Assembly (NCBI GenBank): GCA_963828705.1
Contig: CAWHGA010000045.1
Location: 14,042 to 78,041 of the forward strand
Direction of reading: 5' to 3'
Source of the DNA: CAWDJT01 sp963828705
Lineage (GTDB): Bacteria; Desulfobacterota; Syntrophobacteria; Syntrophobacterales; Syntrophobacteraceae
Length of the DNA stretch: 64,000 nt
Part shown: positions 1-9,201 of the stretch, in pieces
Numbering within the stretch: position 1 is the stretch's first letter
How the letters are laid out: each line of letters begins with the position of its first letter
Program-made: the position numbers and the translations under genes
The notes under the pieces: model-generated
Database searches by the model: none
Seen by the model: the letters and a program-made list of their open reading frames with translations, nothing else
Told to the model about the DNA's origin: nothing

Positions 1-9
1 CTGGTTCCA

Positions 10-438
10 TTGAGCAAGCTTGAATCCATGGTGGGTCTCCCCTTCGGTTATGACTGGCTGGACAGGGTGTTCGATGATCTGACACCCTCGCTCTGGACAG
101 AGGGTCGCGGCCTGATGCCGGAATTCGACATCGCCGAAAGCGATGATCACATTGTGGTAAAGGCCGATCTTCCCGGAATTGACGTGAAAGATCTGGATGT
201 CAACATAACCGATAACGTGCTCACTGTTCGCGGTGAAAAGAAGGAAGAGACCGAGGACAAGAAGGAACACTATCATCGTCTCGAACGGCGTAGTGGCTGC
301 TTCAGTCGTTCTTTCGCTCTACCTGCCGAGGTCAAAACCGAAGAGATCGACGCCAGCTATCGGGATGGGGTATTGACCCTGACTATCCCCAAGAGCGAGG
401 CAACAAAGCCGAAGAGGATTGAAGTCAAAATCCACTAG
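10..438 (+). CDS. Hsp20 / alpha-crystallin family small heat-shock protein
   Basis: Small heat-shock proteins form oligomers that bind unfolding proteins without using ATP. The C-terminal two thirds is a complete alpha-crystallin domain: the stretch beginning PEFDIAESDDHIVVKADLPG opens the beta-sandwich, and the hallmark GVLTLTIPK sits about 20 residues from the end. Length (up to 142 residues) is normal. The start is uncertain: TTG at 10 and ATG at 28 are both in frame, the frame is open to the window edge, and neither has a clear ribosome binding site, so the true start may lie upstream of the window. A strong terminator follows, so this is the last gene of its transcript. Confidence 0.9.
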   Translation: MSKLESMVGLPFGYDWLDRVFDDLTPSLWTEGRGLMPEFDIAESDDHIVVKADLPGIDVKDLDVNITDNVLTVRGEKKEETEDKKEHYHRLERRSGCFSRSFALPAEVKTEEIDASYRDGVLTLTIPKSEATKPKRIEVKIH

Positions 439-460
439 AGCATGGCTGAATCAACTGATG

Positions 461-491
461 AGAAGGCGGGGTCGATTTGACCCCGCCTTCT
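461..491 (+). terminator. Intrinsic terminator after hsp20
   Basis: A perfect 13-bp stem (461-473 with 479-491) closes a 5-nt loop, 22 bases after the hsp20 stop. The bases after the stem are only moderately T-rich. The hairpin is symmetric. No gene is seen from 492 to 781. Confidence 0.8.
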
Positions 492-781
492 GTGTTTGGT
501 GCTTTCCATTTTGCCTGTTCTTTGGCTACCCCTACGGACCTCATTGAGCGTGATTCAGGTAGCGGTGAGTGTTCGAGGAGTAGCAGCCTCAACCACCTCC
601 CGATGGCCCTGCGCGTATCTGCGGCATCTGAACTTCCCATTCAAAAGTCCTAGGGCAAGCGTCGTCTTTAACGGTAGAATAGAACCGTTTGTGGGCGTGT
701 ACTGGAGCCAACCGATGAAACGGCCCTTCCAGTCGCAGGGCTTGGAGGGGGAAACCACCAACGGATTTGTACGAGGGCATC

Positions 782-1996
782 GTGAATTCGTCGTTTAAAA
801 CGCTGCTCCTGATTTGTTGTGTGCTCACCTATGCAGGTTATTTGGGGTCTTATATGCGGCTCCCGGTGGTTCCACTCTACGCTGGTTCCATCGGTGCCGA
901 TACGGTTCAAATAGGTTTGATCAGTTCCTCCTTTCTGCTGATGGCGGGATTGCTGTCCATGCCCCTGGGGCTTCTCTCCGACCGCCTGGGACGGAAAGCC
1001 CTCATTCTTACCGGTCTGTTGATCTCTGCCGGCACTTCTTTTCTGCTGTGCCTGGTGCATACACCGACGCAGATGATATGGATCTACTTGCTGTTCGGTG
1101 TTGGCTTGGCGGCCTTTGCCCCCACTATGATGTCTTTGGTTGCCGACATCTCCCCAGTAACCCATCTCGGCCGGGCCTATGGATGGTATACCATGGCGGT
1201 CTATGGCGGCATGAGTCTCGGGCCGGCGGCGGGTGGCCTGGTGGCGGAGTGGTGGGGATACAAGCCGGTTTTTTTGGTTTCCGGCGCTTGGATTTTGCTG
1301 GTGTGTTTGGCGGTCTTTAGGTTCTTGCCGGAATCGTTGCACCTGCGAGCCGAGGGAAGTCAGAAGAAACCGGTTAAAGTCATGGCCAGGAACCTGGTAA
1401 AGAATCTGCCGCTGTTGGCCTGCTGGCTGGTTACGCTTGGCGGCTGTCTGGGGCTGGGGATGTTTGTGACGTTTATTCCGGTGCATGCCCACGAACAGGG
1501 CATTCCGGTGGGCCAGATCGGTCTGATTTTTGCCTCACAGGCCTTGTCCAACGCTCTGTGTCGTATTCCTTTTGGCCGCTTGAGCGATAGTGTCGGGCAA
1601 CGGAGCCATCTGGTAGTAATCGGGCTGATCGGACTTGCCATGTCTATCGCCGGGTTCGGTTTGGCGACCAATATCATGCTGTTCATCTCCCTTGCCATTG
1701 GAATGGGCATCAGTATGGGCTTGGCGTTTACCGCCATCGGTGCGTTGATTTCGGAAGTCGTCAGTCCCGAATCGCGAGGACTGGCCATGGGTGGCTACAA
1801 CACCGCGATCTATTTTGGGATGATGTTTAGTTCTCTGGTTATGGGGATCGTGATTCAGTCGCTGGGATTCCCGATCGCTTTTTTCATTGTCGCAGGTGTG
1901 AACCTGTTAACGACAGGGTTGTTTTACTGGATGTTCGGCTGGCGGCGGCATACAGAGACGGGAGCCATTGATTTGCCGCTACAGCCCTCTGAATGA
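782..1996 (+). CDS. Major facilitator superfamily transporter
   Basis: A 404-residue inner-membrane secondary transporter with about 12 hydrophobic segments. The MFS loop 2-3 signature is visible as GLLSDRLGRKALI, and a related sequence, PFGRLSDSVGQR, occurs in the second half after the central loop, as expected from the internal repeat. The substrate cannot be told from sequence; the overall look is of a drug/sugar-efflux type MFS. GTG at 782 is preferred over TTG at 767 because a GAGG motif lies 5 bases upstream of it. It stands alone: a terminator precedes it and opposite-strand fragments follow. Confidence 0.85.
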   Translation: MNSSFKTLLLICCVLTYAGYLGSYMRLPVVPLYAGSIGADTVQIGLISSSFLLMAGLLSMPLGLLSDRLGRKALILTGLLISAGTSFLLCLVHTPTQMIWIYLLFGVGLAAFAPTMMSLVADISPVTHLGRAYGWYTMAVYGGMSLGPAAGGLVAEWWGYKPVFLVSGAWILLVCLAVFRFLPESLHLRAEGSQKKPVKVMARNLVKNLPLLACWLVTLGGCLGLGMFVTFIPVHAHEQGIPVGQIGLIFASQALSNALCRIPFGRLSDSVGQRSHLVVIGLIGLAMSIAGFGLATNIMLFISLAIGMGISMGLAFTAIGALISEVVSPESRGLAMGGYNTAIYFGMMFSSLVMGIVIQSLGFPIAFFIVAGVNLLTTGLFYWMFGWRRHTETGAIDLPLQPSE

Positions 1997-2070
1997 TGTG
2001 CCGCTCTTGATTGAGGATGAGAGCCACTCATTGGAACCAGCCAGGCGATCCAATAAAGGCTGGGTGGCCT

Positions 2071-2166
2071 TCAGCTTAAGGGTGGGATACTGGCGAACTG
2101 GATTGCCCGAGTGGCCCCGTCGGCTTTTTCAAAACCCTTGGATAGAATAAATAACATGGTTGGCAT
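2071..2166 (-). pseudogene. Truncated DsrE-family protein (N-terminal remnant)
   Basis: The 31-codon frame starts MPTMLFILSKGFEKADGATR and continues AIQFASI, then hits a stop within a few codons. This matches the first beta-strand, loop and helix of DsrE/DsrF-like proteins, where FILSKG and ATRAIQFA-type sequences lead into a conserved second strand and an active-site region. Everything after that point is missing. ATG at 2164-2166 has a GGGAGG motif just upstream. Intact proteins are about 110-120 residues. The family identification is by eye from a short match. Confidence 0.5.
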
Positions 2167-2281
2167 GGTTCCCTCCCGGAAAGGTTCAAGCCGGGCAGAC
2201 AATTCGTGCCTGAACCGGGCAAATCCTGTTCCAGGTATTCCAGGTTGTGGGCCTGGTCATGCAGTTTAACGCCACCGTTGG

Positions 2282-2458
2282 TCACTTACCGATCATATCG
2301 AGACCGTTGAGCATTCGTTGCTTCCAAAAAAGGCGGTCAGGATTGACCGGTTGCCAGGCCTGCAGCGTCTGGCGATAGTCTTTGCCCAGCTTTTCCCAGA
2401 TCTCGCAAATTTTCAGGAGTGTCTGCAGTTCTTTCTCGGATGGTACATTGGGATCCAC
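2282..2458 (-). CDS. Small helical protein of unknown function (58 aa)
   Basis: I do not recognise the family. The frame begins at GTG 2456-2458 with a textbook AAGGAG six bases upstream, the best ribosome binding site in this part of the window, so it is probably translated. The product reads MDPNVPSEKELQTLLKICE at its N-terminus and is mostly predicted amphipathic helix, with no signal peptide or membrane segment. It lies about 115 bases upstream of, and in the same direction as, the DsrE-like remnant. A further frame starting at GTG 2283-2285 overlaps its stop, but that frame shows no family resemblance and may be noise. Confidence 0.5.
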   Translation of the reverse strand: MDPNVPSEKELQTLLKICEIWEKLGKDYRQTLQAWQPVNPDRLFWKQRMLNGLDMIGK

Positions 2459-2883
2459 ACAATTCTCCTTAACTCCAAGCCTCAGAAAACAAAAAGACCC
2501 TTCCGGGCGTTCTCGAGGCACCAAACCGGGTCATCCATCCGGTTTGAAAGCATTGAACAGTCAAGTTTTAAGGCTGTTGTCGGGAGCCGCCGTTCGCCTC
2601 ATCTCAACCACATCAATATACATAGGGGACGGTACCAAAGGCAACCGGTTCTTCCACGGTCGAACGGTGCCTGGGAGCAATGCTCACAGCTGGCCATGCG
2701 GGATCCAGAGAGTGCGGATCTGGGGAATTGACTCCGGCTACGTGTTGTCTAAGACGAATCAAAGTTGCCGGGTTCGATATCTTGTCGATGAACTTGGTTG
2801 CTCATGGTGGTCCTTCCCGGTACGGTCCGTAGTCTGGAGTGATGTGCTCTGGCGGTCAAGGGCCGGTTTGCCGGTGCGAATGT
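2459..2883. other. Intergenic region without a recognisable gene (425 bp)
   Basis: This lies between the small helical gene and the end of mnmG. Short frames on both strands have no family signature, good start or ribosome binding site. It must hold the promoter of the small minus-strand gene that starts at 2458. I see no repeat, tRNA or CRISPR here. Confidence 0.5.
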
Positions 2884-4764
2884 TCAGCCGACACGCAGGT
2901 GCTGTTCCTGAAAGCGTTTGATGAAAACTAGCAGAATGGAAATCGCTGCCGGAGTGATGCCGGCAATCCGGGATGCCTGTCCCAGCGAAAGCGGGCGGAT
3001 CTCAGCCAGTTTTTGTCGGATTTCGTTGGAAAGCCCTGGTACCTGGTCGTAGGGAAAGTTGTCTGGGATGCTGATCTTTTCCAGATGTCGGAATTTGTTC
3101 ACCTCCGCTTCTTGACGGCGCAGGTAACCAGCATACTTGCATTCCACCTCGACTTGCTCCTTGACCGCATCGGAAAGCGGCTGGGGTGGCGGCGCCAGGA
3201 CTTCCAGGTCAGCGTAGCCCAGTTCCGGACGTTTGAGCAGCTTGTCCAGCAGTGTGGGTTCGGCCAGGGGATTGGAAGCGCGGGCCAACAGGGCCGCGTT
3301 GACCTCTTCAGAGGGGCGCAGGCGGGTGGTGCGGAGCCGTTCCAGTTCGGCCTTGATTGCTGCACGCCGATCCAGGAGCTGACCATAGGTCGCCTGCGAA
3401 TGCAGCCCCAGGGCATGGCCCTTTTCCAGGAGCCGCAGGTCGGCATTGTCTTCCCGAAGCAGCAGGCGGTGTTCGGCGCGGGAAGTAAATATCCGGTAAG
3501 GTTCATTGGTGCCGCGCGTCACCAGGTCATCCACCATGACCGCCATGTAGGCTTCGGAACGATCCAATACGAACGGCGGCCGCTTTTGCACCTGCAGGGC
3601 GGCGTTGATCCCGGCCCACAGTCCCTGGGCAGCAGCTTCTTCATAACCGGAAGTGCCGTTGATCTGGCCGGCCAGAAATAGCCCCCGGACCCTCTTGGTT
3701 TCCAGGGTGGGAACCAACTGCGTGGGCTGCACATAGTCGTATTCGATGGCGTAGGCTGGCCGCATCACTTCGGCTTGTTCGAGGCCGGGAATGGAGTGGA
3801 TGATCTCCAGCTGCACCTCGTAGGGCAGCGAATTGCCGGTGCCGCTGGCGTAGATTTCTTCGGTGTCCAGCCCTTCGGGTTCGAGGATGATCTGGTGGAA
3901 TTCCTTGTGAGGGAACTTCATGATCTTGTCTTCCAGGGAAGGGCAGTAGCGGGCTGAAACTCCCTGGATGGTACCGTTGTATAGGGGGGACAGATGGATA
4001 TGGCGGCGCACCAGTTCGTGAGTGAGCTGCCGGGTGCGGCCGATATGGCAGGCCACCTGCGGTAGCTGCAACTGGTCGGTGGCGATGGAAAAGGGGCGCG
4101 GTACGGGATCACCGCCTTGTTCCGTGAAACTGCTGAAATCGATGCTGTGGCGGTGCAGCCGTGCCGGCGTGCCGGTTTTCATGCGTCCGAGGTTAAAACC
4201 GAGCTGCTGCAGCTGATCGGCCAGGCGGATGGAGGAAAACTCGCCGGAGCGGCCGGCAGGGATCTGGCATCCACCGATGTGGATCAGGCCATGGAGAAAT
4301 GTGCCGGTGGCCAGGATCACGGCGGGGGCGGCAAATACCACGCCCAGCTGGTCCACCACCCCTCGCACGCGGCCATCCTCAACCACCAGGGCTTCCACCA
4401 GGGCCTGTTTCACATCCAGGTTGTCCTGGAGTTCCAGCACATGCCTCATGGCCGTGCGGTATCGCACCTTGTCGTTCTGGGTGCGAGTGCCGCGAACGGC
4501 AGGGCCCTTCTTGGTATTAAGCCAGCGGAATTGAATGGCGGTCTGGTCGCAAATGCGCGCCATCTCTCCGCCCAGGGCATCGATTTCCTTGACCAGATGC
4601 CCCTTGCCCACGCCCCCTATGGATGGGGAACAGGGCATGTGGGCGATGCTGTCCAGGTGAATGGTCAGAGCGAGGGTGCGGCACCCCATGCGAGCGGCTA
4701 CCAGAGCCGCTTCGCAGCCGGCATGGCCGATTCCGACCACAATGACGTCATAACTTTTTGCCAT
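2884..4764 (-). CDS. mnmG: tRNA uridine-5-carboxymethylaminomethyl modification protein MnmG (GidA)
   Basis: FAD- and folate-dependent enzyme that, with the GTPase MnmE, installs the cmnm5 group on U34 of certain tRNAs. At 626 residues it has the usual full length. The N-terminal Rossmann motif is VVGIGHAGCEAA (residues about 10-21), followed by the family motifs SPSIGGVGKGHL, WLNTKKGPAVRGTR, GTPARL and NGTSGYEEAAAQG, and the C-terminal MnmE-interacting helical domain ends the protein. mnmE is not in the window. The ATG at 4764 is 113 bases from the divergent radical SAM gene, so a shared promoter region lies at 4765-4877. Confidence 0.97.
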   Translation of the reverse strand: MAKSYDVIVVGIGHAGCEAALVAARMGCRTLALTIHLDSIAHMPCSPSIGGVGKGHLVKEIDALGGEMARICDQTAIQFRWLNTKKGPAVRGTRTQNDKVRYRTAMRHVLELQDNLDVKQALVEALVVEDGRVRGVVDQLGVVFAAPAVILATGTFLHGLIHIGGCQIPAGRSGEFSSIRLADQLQQLGFNLGRMKTGTPARLHRHSIDFSSFTEQGGDPVPRPFSIATDQLQLPQVACHIGRTRQLTHELVRRHIHLSPLYNGTIQGVSARYCPSLEDKIMKFPHKEFHQIILEPEGLDTEEIYASGTGNSLPYEVQLEIIHSIPGLEQAEVMRPAYAIEYDYVQPTQLVPTLETKRVRGLFLAGQINGTSGYEEAAAQGLWAGINAALQVQKRPPFVLDRSEAYMAVMVDDLVTRGTNEPYRIFTSRAEHRLLLREDNADLRLLEKGHALGLHSQATYGQLLDRRAAIKAELERLRTTRLRPSEEVNAALLARASNPLAEPTLLDKLLKRPELGYADLEVLAPPPQPLSDAVKEQVEVECKYAGYLRRQEAEVNKFRHLEKISIPDNFPYDQVPGLSNEIRQKLAEIRPLSLGQASRIAGITPAAISILLVFIKRFQEQHLRVG

Positions 4765-4877
4765 CTTTCCAAAACCTCAGAATTCCGCTATCTTCCAGAG
4801 CGTCACGGCGGTGCCTGGAGCCCGCCGGCAAATCTCAGTTCCCGGCATCAGCTGTGCCATTATAATAGCCCGATCCT

Positions 4878-5840
4878 ATGAAAACCAGCCGGTATCGCGA
4901 TTACAATTCATACCTGCGGGGCCTGTTCGGCTGCCGCGTGCAGAAGATCACCGTGGATGCCGCCTTCACCTGCCCTAACCGGGATGGGATTCGGGGGACT
5001 GGCGGCTGCATCTACTGCAACGCCCGTGGTTCGGGCACCGGTGCCGCTGGACGGGAACTCACCATAACCGCCCAGTTGGAGGCCGGCAAAGCCTTTCTGC
5101 AGAAGCGCTACAAAGCCCAGAAATTCCTGGCCTACTTCCAGGCCTTTTCCAATACCTACGCACCCTTGCAGCGGCTTCAGGGACTCTACCAGGAAGCGCT
5201 GGCAGTGCCGGATGTGGTGGGGCTCACCATCGGCACCCGCCCCGATTGTGTGGCCGACGAGGTGCTCGACTATTTGGCGGAACTGGCAAGAACTCATTCG
5301 ATCTGGCTGGAGTACGGCCTGCAATCGGCCCACGATGCGACCTTGGCACTCATCAACCGTGGCCATGATGTGGCCTCCTTCACGGATGCAGTGGAACGCA
5401 CTCGGAAGCGCGGCCTCCCGGTGTGTGTCCATGTTATCCTGGGGCTTCCGGGGGAATCCCGGGATGACATGTTGGCTACCGCTCGTTTTCTAGCTTCTCA
5501 GGACATTCAAGCGGTCAAAATCCATCTGCTCTATGTCATCCGCGGTACGGTTCTGGAACAGTGGTATCGTCAGGGCCGCTACCAGTGTCTCACGCGCGAT
5601 CAGTACGTGTCTCTGGTGGCTGATTTCCTGAGTCTCCTGCCAGAATCAGTCATCATCCAGCGGCTCACCGGAGACCCGCACCCGGAGGAATTGGTCGCTC
5701 CCCAGTGGGCACTGGCAAAGCAACAGGTTCTGGCAGCCATCCACGCGTTTCTGGAGGAACACGAGCTGTTTCAGGGTAAAGACCTGTCCACAAATGAATG
5801 GAGAACTCTATGTCCACCCCAGTGCTGGCGCCCATGGTAG
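4878..5840 (+). CDS. TIGR01212 (YhcC-like) radical SAM protein
   Basis: A 320-residue radical SAM enzyme. The cluster-binding cysteines are spaced as in YhcC rather than CxxxCxxC: CPNRDGIRGTGGCIYC near residues 31-46. Later family blocks include TIGTRPDCV, EYGLQSAHD and HVILGLPGESRDDM. The reaction of the family is not firmly known. The last 30 or so bases overlap the next gene in another frame, so the C-terminal dozen residues may be an overrun or the product of an indel. Confidence 0.9.
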   Translation: MKTSRYRDYNSYLRGLFGCRVQKITVDAAFTCPNRDGIRGTGGCIYCNARGSGTGAAGRELTITAQLEAGKAFLQKRYKAQKFLAYFQAFSNTYAPLQRLQGLYQEALAVPDVVGLTIGTRPDCVADEVLDYLAELARTHSIWLEYGLQSAHDATLALINRGHDVASFTDAVERTRKRGLPVCVHVILGLPGESRDDMLATARFLASQDIQAVKIHLLYVIRGTVLEQWYRQGRYQCLTRDQYVSLVADFLSLLPESVIIQRLTGDPHPEELVAPQWALAKQQVLAAIHAFLEEHELFQGKDLSTNEWRTLCPPQCWRPW

Positions 5841-6025
5841 GGCGGATCATTCGTGTCACCCGATGTGTTGGTGACCCTGTGAAGCAAGGTGATGATTTGA
5901 TGGTGATGGCATCGATGAAACTGGAAAGCCCCATAACCGCTCCCTGCGGCGGGGTCATCGAAGCTCTCCACGTCACCGACGGTTCACGCATCCAGGAGGG
6001 CGATCTTCTTGCTGTTGTAGCATGA
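5810..6025 (+). CDS. Biotin carrier domain protein (biotin/lipoyl attachment)
   Basis: A free-standing 71-residue biotinyl domain. Biotinylated carriers of this size shuttle carboxyl groups between a biotin carboxylase or decarboxylase and a carboxyltransferase. The domain starts VLAPMVGRIIRV and the target lysine is in ASMKLESP, where the usual EAMKM is changed at the flanks but Met-Lys is kept. The second half, GGVIEALHVTDGSRIQEGD, is the matching hairpin. ATG at 5810 is preferred over 5798 because GGAG ends six bases before it. A likely partner is the carboxyltransferase at 16475, though the two genes are 10 kb apart. Confidence 0.85.
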   Translation: MSTPVLAPMVGRIIRVTRCVGDPVKQGDDLMVMASMKLESPITAPCGGVIEALHVTDGSRIQEGDLLAVVA

Positions 6026-6222
6026 AGCCGAAGCGTCAAACAACGACGGGCCGTCAACACCCCGGCAGGTTTCACCGCGGGGTGGGTGGAGGTGCTGGAT
6101 GGCTGGAATTGTGATGTGGGGTTTCCCTGGCGGGGGGAGGGGGCCTTCAGACAAACAGCATTGGGCCCAAGGCCTTTGCTGGTGCCAGGCACCGACAGGA
6201 ACTGGCGGCAAGAACATAGAAA

Positions 6223-6264
6223 AACGCGCGTGACGGCAGCCTTTGAGTGGCCATCACGCGCGTT
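6223..6264 (-). terminator. Intrinsic terminator of the acyl-CoA ligase/liv cluster
   Basis: Perfect 11-bp arms (6223-6233 and 6254-6264) enclose a 20-nt loop. On the minus strand the stem is followed by a TTTTTCTATG run, and it starts at the stop codon of the ligase gene, as expected of a rho-independent terminator. Confidence 0.8.
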
Positions 6265-7555
6265 GAGCGTCATTCAATCCCAGCTGTCGGCGGTCTTCGA
6301 TCTTCTTGGCGTCGGCGGCGATGGTTCCCGGCGGCAACAATTCCACTTCCCCTTTGAGCCGCAAAACCTCCTGGACCATGTTCGCGACCTGTCGACGGAG
6401 TCCTTCCAACTCAACGTTTTGACTGGTGAGCTCGGCCCGAAAGGTCATTCGATCCTGGTTGGCTTCTCTTTCCACCACAAGCTGGCAATTGCCCAAGACC
6501 TGAAACTTCTTGACCACTTCCTCCACCTGGCTCGGGTGCACAAAGAGCCCTTTGACCTTGGTCAGTTGGTCGGCGCGGCCAACAATCTTCACCAGCCGGC
6601 ACGATGTTCTGCCGCATGAACAGGGTTCCTCGGTGTAGAAGGATAGGTCCCCGGTGCCAAAGCGAATGAGCGGATAGGCGGGATCGAACACCGTTGCCAC
6701 CACTTCACCGATTTTACCGGGAGGAAGCGGCATCCCGGTTGCCGGATCGACAATTTCCACGATGCAATCTTCCGGGAAGTGCATACCGTTCTTCTCGATG
6801 CACTCAAAACCCAGACAGCCTACGTCGGCTGTGCCGTAACTCTGGCGGATGAGCATGCCGAAACGGCCTTCCAGATCGGCGCGAAGCGTTTCCGGCAAGG
6901 GTTCGGCCGCGACAAACGCAACCGCCAGCTTGAGGTCGCGGCGCAGGTCCAGCCCCAGGCTTTCGGCGCGTTCAGCGATGGTGGCGAGGAAGCTGGGGGT
7001 GCCCAGATAGCCGGTCACCCCCAGTTCCTTCATGATCTGCACCTGCAACTCGGTGTTACCCACCCCGGTAGGCACCGAGATGCAGCCTAGCTGCCGGAGC
7101 GCCTCATCCAGCCAGAAGCCAACCGGCACCATACTGAAGTTGAAAGTGATCTGAGCAATGTCCCCACTGCGGAAGCCCCCCGCATAGAGGGCCTGTGGCC
7201 AGCGCTCATCGTGGCTCACGACGTCTTCCGGTTCATAGATCGGGCCAGGCGAAACATAGATGCGCCGCAACTGCCCCTTGCGTACTCCACTGAAGCCACC
7301 GAAGGGCAGGTCTTTACGCTGCGCTTCGATGAGTTCCGACTTCTTGATTACCGGGAGTTTGTCCAGGTCGGCAAGGGTTTTGATGTCGCCAGGTTCGAGG
7401 CCAGTCGCTTGCAGCCGATTGCGCACATACGGCGCATTCTCCCAAGCATGTGCCAGGGTTTTTCGCAGGCGGCGGTTCTGATAGTCCAGCCTCGCTTCCG
7501 CGGACATCGTCTCCAATTCAGGTTGGAAATACCCTGGTGTTCGCTCCAGGCTCAT
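6254..7555 (-). CDS. Phenylacetate-CoA-ligase-like AMP-forming enzyme
   Basis: A 433-residue member of the PaaK branch of adenylate-forming ligases, which couple an aryl or related carboxylate to CoA. The family's YxSSGTTG-type phosphate loop is replaced by YVSPGPIYEPE, a variant I associate with anaerobic Desulfobacterota homologues. QSYGTADVG, IRFGTGDLS and the C-terminal AKKIEDRR (catalytic lysine region) follow in order. A cysteine pair (CSCGRTSC) is typical of PaaK. It is the promoter-distal gene of the minus-strand liv cluster and is followed by a terminator. The substrate is unproven; phenylacetate is only one option. Confidence 0.85.
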   Translation of the reverse strand: MSLERTPGYFQPELETMSAEARLDYQNRRLRKTLAHAWENAPYVRNRLQATGLEPGDIKTLADLDKLPVIKKSELIEAQRKDLPFGGFSGVRKGQLRRIYVSPGPIYEPEDVVSHDERWPQALYAGGFRSGDIAQITFNFSMVPVGFWLDEALRQLGCISVPTGVGNTELQVQIMKELGVTGYLGTPSFLATIAERAESLGLDLRRDLKLAVAFVAAEPLPETLRADLEGRFGMLIRQSYGTADVGCLGFECIEKNGMHFPEDCIVEIVDPATGMPLPPGKIGEVVATVFDPAYPLIRFGTGDLSFYTEEPCSCGRTSCRLVKIVGRADQLTKVKGLFVHPSQVEEVVKKFQVLGNCQLVVEREANQDRMTFRAELTSQNVELEGLRRQVANMVQEVLRLKGEVELLPPGTIAADAKKIEDRRQLGLNDAQRA

Positions 7556-7640
7556 CTCGTTCTCCCATGTTTCACTCAGTACAACTGGCCGCTCCGTCCC
7601 GGCAAGTGAATGGCAGGGTAATCACCACATGCATCCGCCG

Positions 7641-8249
7641 CTACTTTCCGGCGGGCGGATAGCGTCCGCTGAAGGGGCTGATGGTGCTTGGGCCATCGAC
7701 CCGGAAGCTGGCCGTTCCATTGCTCACGGTGATGGGGAAGGAAAAGTCCTGAACCCCAGTCCACCACTTTTCCAGTTGATCCCAGGGGCTGAGGCCTTTT
7801 TCCTTCAGTTTGAACCCGCCGGTGACACCAACACTCAAGAAGGATGTAGCCACGTCAAACATGGCATGCACCCGATACTGGTTGCTCTTGCCAGCCGGAA
7901 TCCACATGGTTTCATAAGCGTTGACGGTATTCAACTCGAAGTCGTCGAAGGCGATGGTAAACTTCATACTCTCAAGTTGAACGGGATAAGGGTTGGGATT
8001 GTTGACATTGAAGATGAAAGCCAGGTCCATGGGTGCCCCCACGTCGCCTGGCAGCTTTCCCTTGGTGGGTTCGGTCTTTTTGCCGACAAACCAGTAACCC
8101 CAGTAATGGGCGAGTTCCACGTTTTCCAGGGTTACTGTCGGGGGTTTCATGGGTTCCGCCGCCGCTCCCTGGGTGGTCGCGCACGGGGTGATCAGGGCCA
8201 ATCCGATAAGGCATACAGCCAGAGGCAGGATATGCTTCTTGATCGACAT
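7641..8249 (-). CDS. Exported LEA type 2 (WHy-domain) family protein
   Basis: A 202-residue protein with an N-terminal export signal (MSIKKHILPLAVCLIGLALI), then PCATTQGAAAE, which offers a signal peptidase I site but a poor lipobox. The body contains the LEA14-like beta-sandwich pattern: TVTLENVEL, FNVNNPNPYPVQLESMKFTI and IPAGKSNQYRV. Proteins of this fold often sit in the periplasm or as lipoproteins. ATG at 8249 has AAGGAG six bases upstream. It lies between livF and the ligase gene in the same direction, so it is likely part of the uptake system, but its role is unknown. Confidence 0.75.
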   Translation of the reverse strand: MSIKKHILPLAVCLIGLALITPCATTQGAAAEPMKPPTVTLENVELAHYWGYWFVGKKTEPTKGKLPGDVGAPMDLAFIFNVNNPNPYPVQLESMKFTIAFDDFELNTVNAYETMWIPAGKSNQYRVHAMFDVATSFLSVGVTGGFKLKEKGLSPWDQLEKWWTGVQDFSFPITVSNGTASFRVDGPSTISPFSGRYPPAGK

Positions 8250-8378
8250 GGTCTTCTCCTTCTTGTGTTGCTGACGAAGATCATTGCATCGGTGGCATGG
8301 GCGCCGCCGCCGCTGGTCCAGTCGGGACCCGCACCGGCCGGTTTGCCGGACCAAACCCGTTAGGCATGGGGCGTTCTT

Positions 8379-9190
8379 TCAAGCGAGCCACCGTTTGCGG
8401 CGTTTGTAGTGTTTGACGTCGCGGAAGCTCTTGCGGCCGTCAAGGTCAGTGAGGCCGAGGTAAAAGTCCTTGATGTCGGGGTTCTCGCGCAACTTTTCGG
8501 AACTGTCGTCCATAACCACGCGGCCGTTTTCCAGCACGTACGCATAGGGAGCCACGCTCAGAGCGAGTTTGGCGTTTTGCTCCACCAACAGCATGGAGAT
8601 ACCTTCCTCCTGGTTGAGCCGGGTGATGATGTTAAAGATCTCGTGAATGAGCAGGGGCGCTAGCCCCATGGAGGGTTCATCCAGGAGAATGAGTTGCGGC
8701 CGCGTCATCATGGCTCGCCCGACAACGGTCATCTGCTGTTCACCACCACTGATGAAGCCGGCCATCACGTGGCGTTTTTCCTTGAGCCGAGGGAAGTATC
8801 GATAAACCCTGTCGATTCCCTCGCGAACCGACAACCCGTCTCGGCGCAGGTGTGCTCCCGCCTTGAGGTTCTGTTCCACGGTGAGGTGCTCAAATACCCG
8901 GCGACCCTCGATCACCTGGACAATTCCCAGGCGCGCAATCTTTTCAGTGGACAGGCGATCGATGCGCTGCCCCATGAATTCGACGGAGCCGTCGGTCACC
9001 TGCCCATTCTCATGTTTCAGCAGGCCGGAGATGGCCTTGAGGGTGGTGCTCTTGCCGGCGCCGTTGGCCCCCAGCAAAGCCACGATCCCACCCGGGGGAC
9101 CTCGATGGAGACCCCTTTGAGGACCAGAATGACCTCGTGGTACTTCACTTCAATGTTGTTGATCTTGAGAATCGGGTCGTCTGCCTGCAC
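8379..9190 (-). CDS. livF: Branched-chain amino acid-type ABC transporter ATPase LivF (one frame break)
   Basis: One of the two ATPases of a HAAT-family importer. The N-terminus reads PILKINNIEVKYHEVILVLKG in one frame and continues as ALLGANGAGKST (Walker A) in the next; ISGGEQQM (signature) and LILLDEPSMG (Walker B) follow. The break lies in the G-run at 9094-9098, and one more G restores a continuous frame of about 270 codons reading through EVPPGGIV. A sequencing error is the simplest explanation. GTG at 9190 with GGGAGG upstream is the probable start, 11 bases after livK ends. The substrate is probably not an amino acid, given the two CoA ligases in the cluster. Confidence 0.9.
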
Positions 9191-9201
9191 CTCGGACCTC
9201 C

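Noticed and set aside
2076..2285. 69-codon minus-strand frame overlapping the small helical gene's stop
   Set aside because: It has a GTGA overlap but no ribosome binding site of note and no recognisable sequence, and it covers the DsrE-like remnant in another frame.
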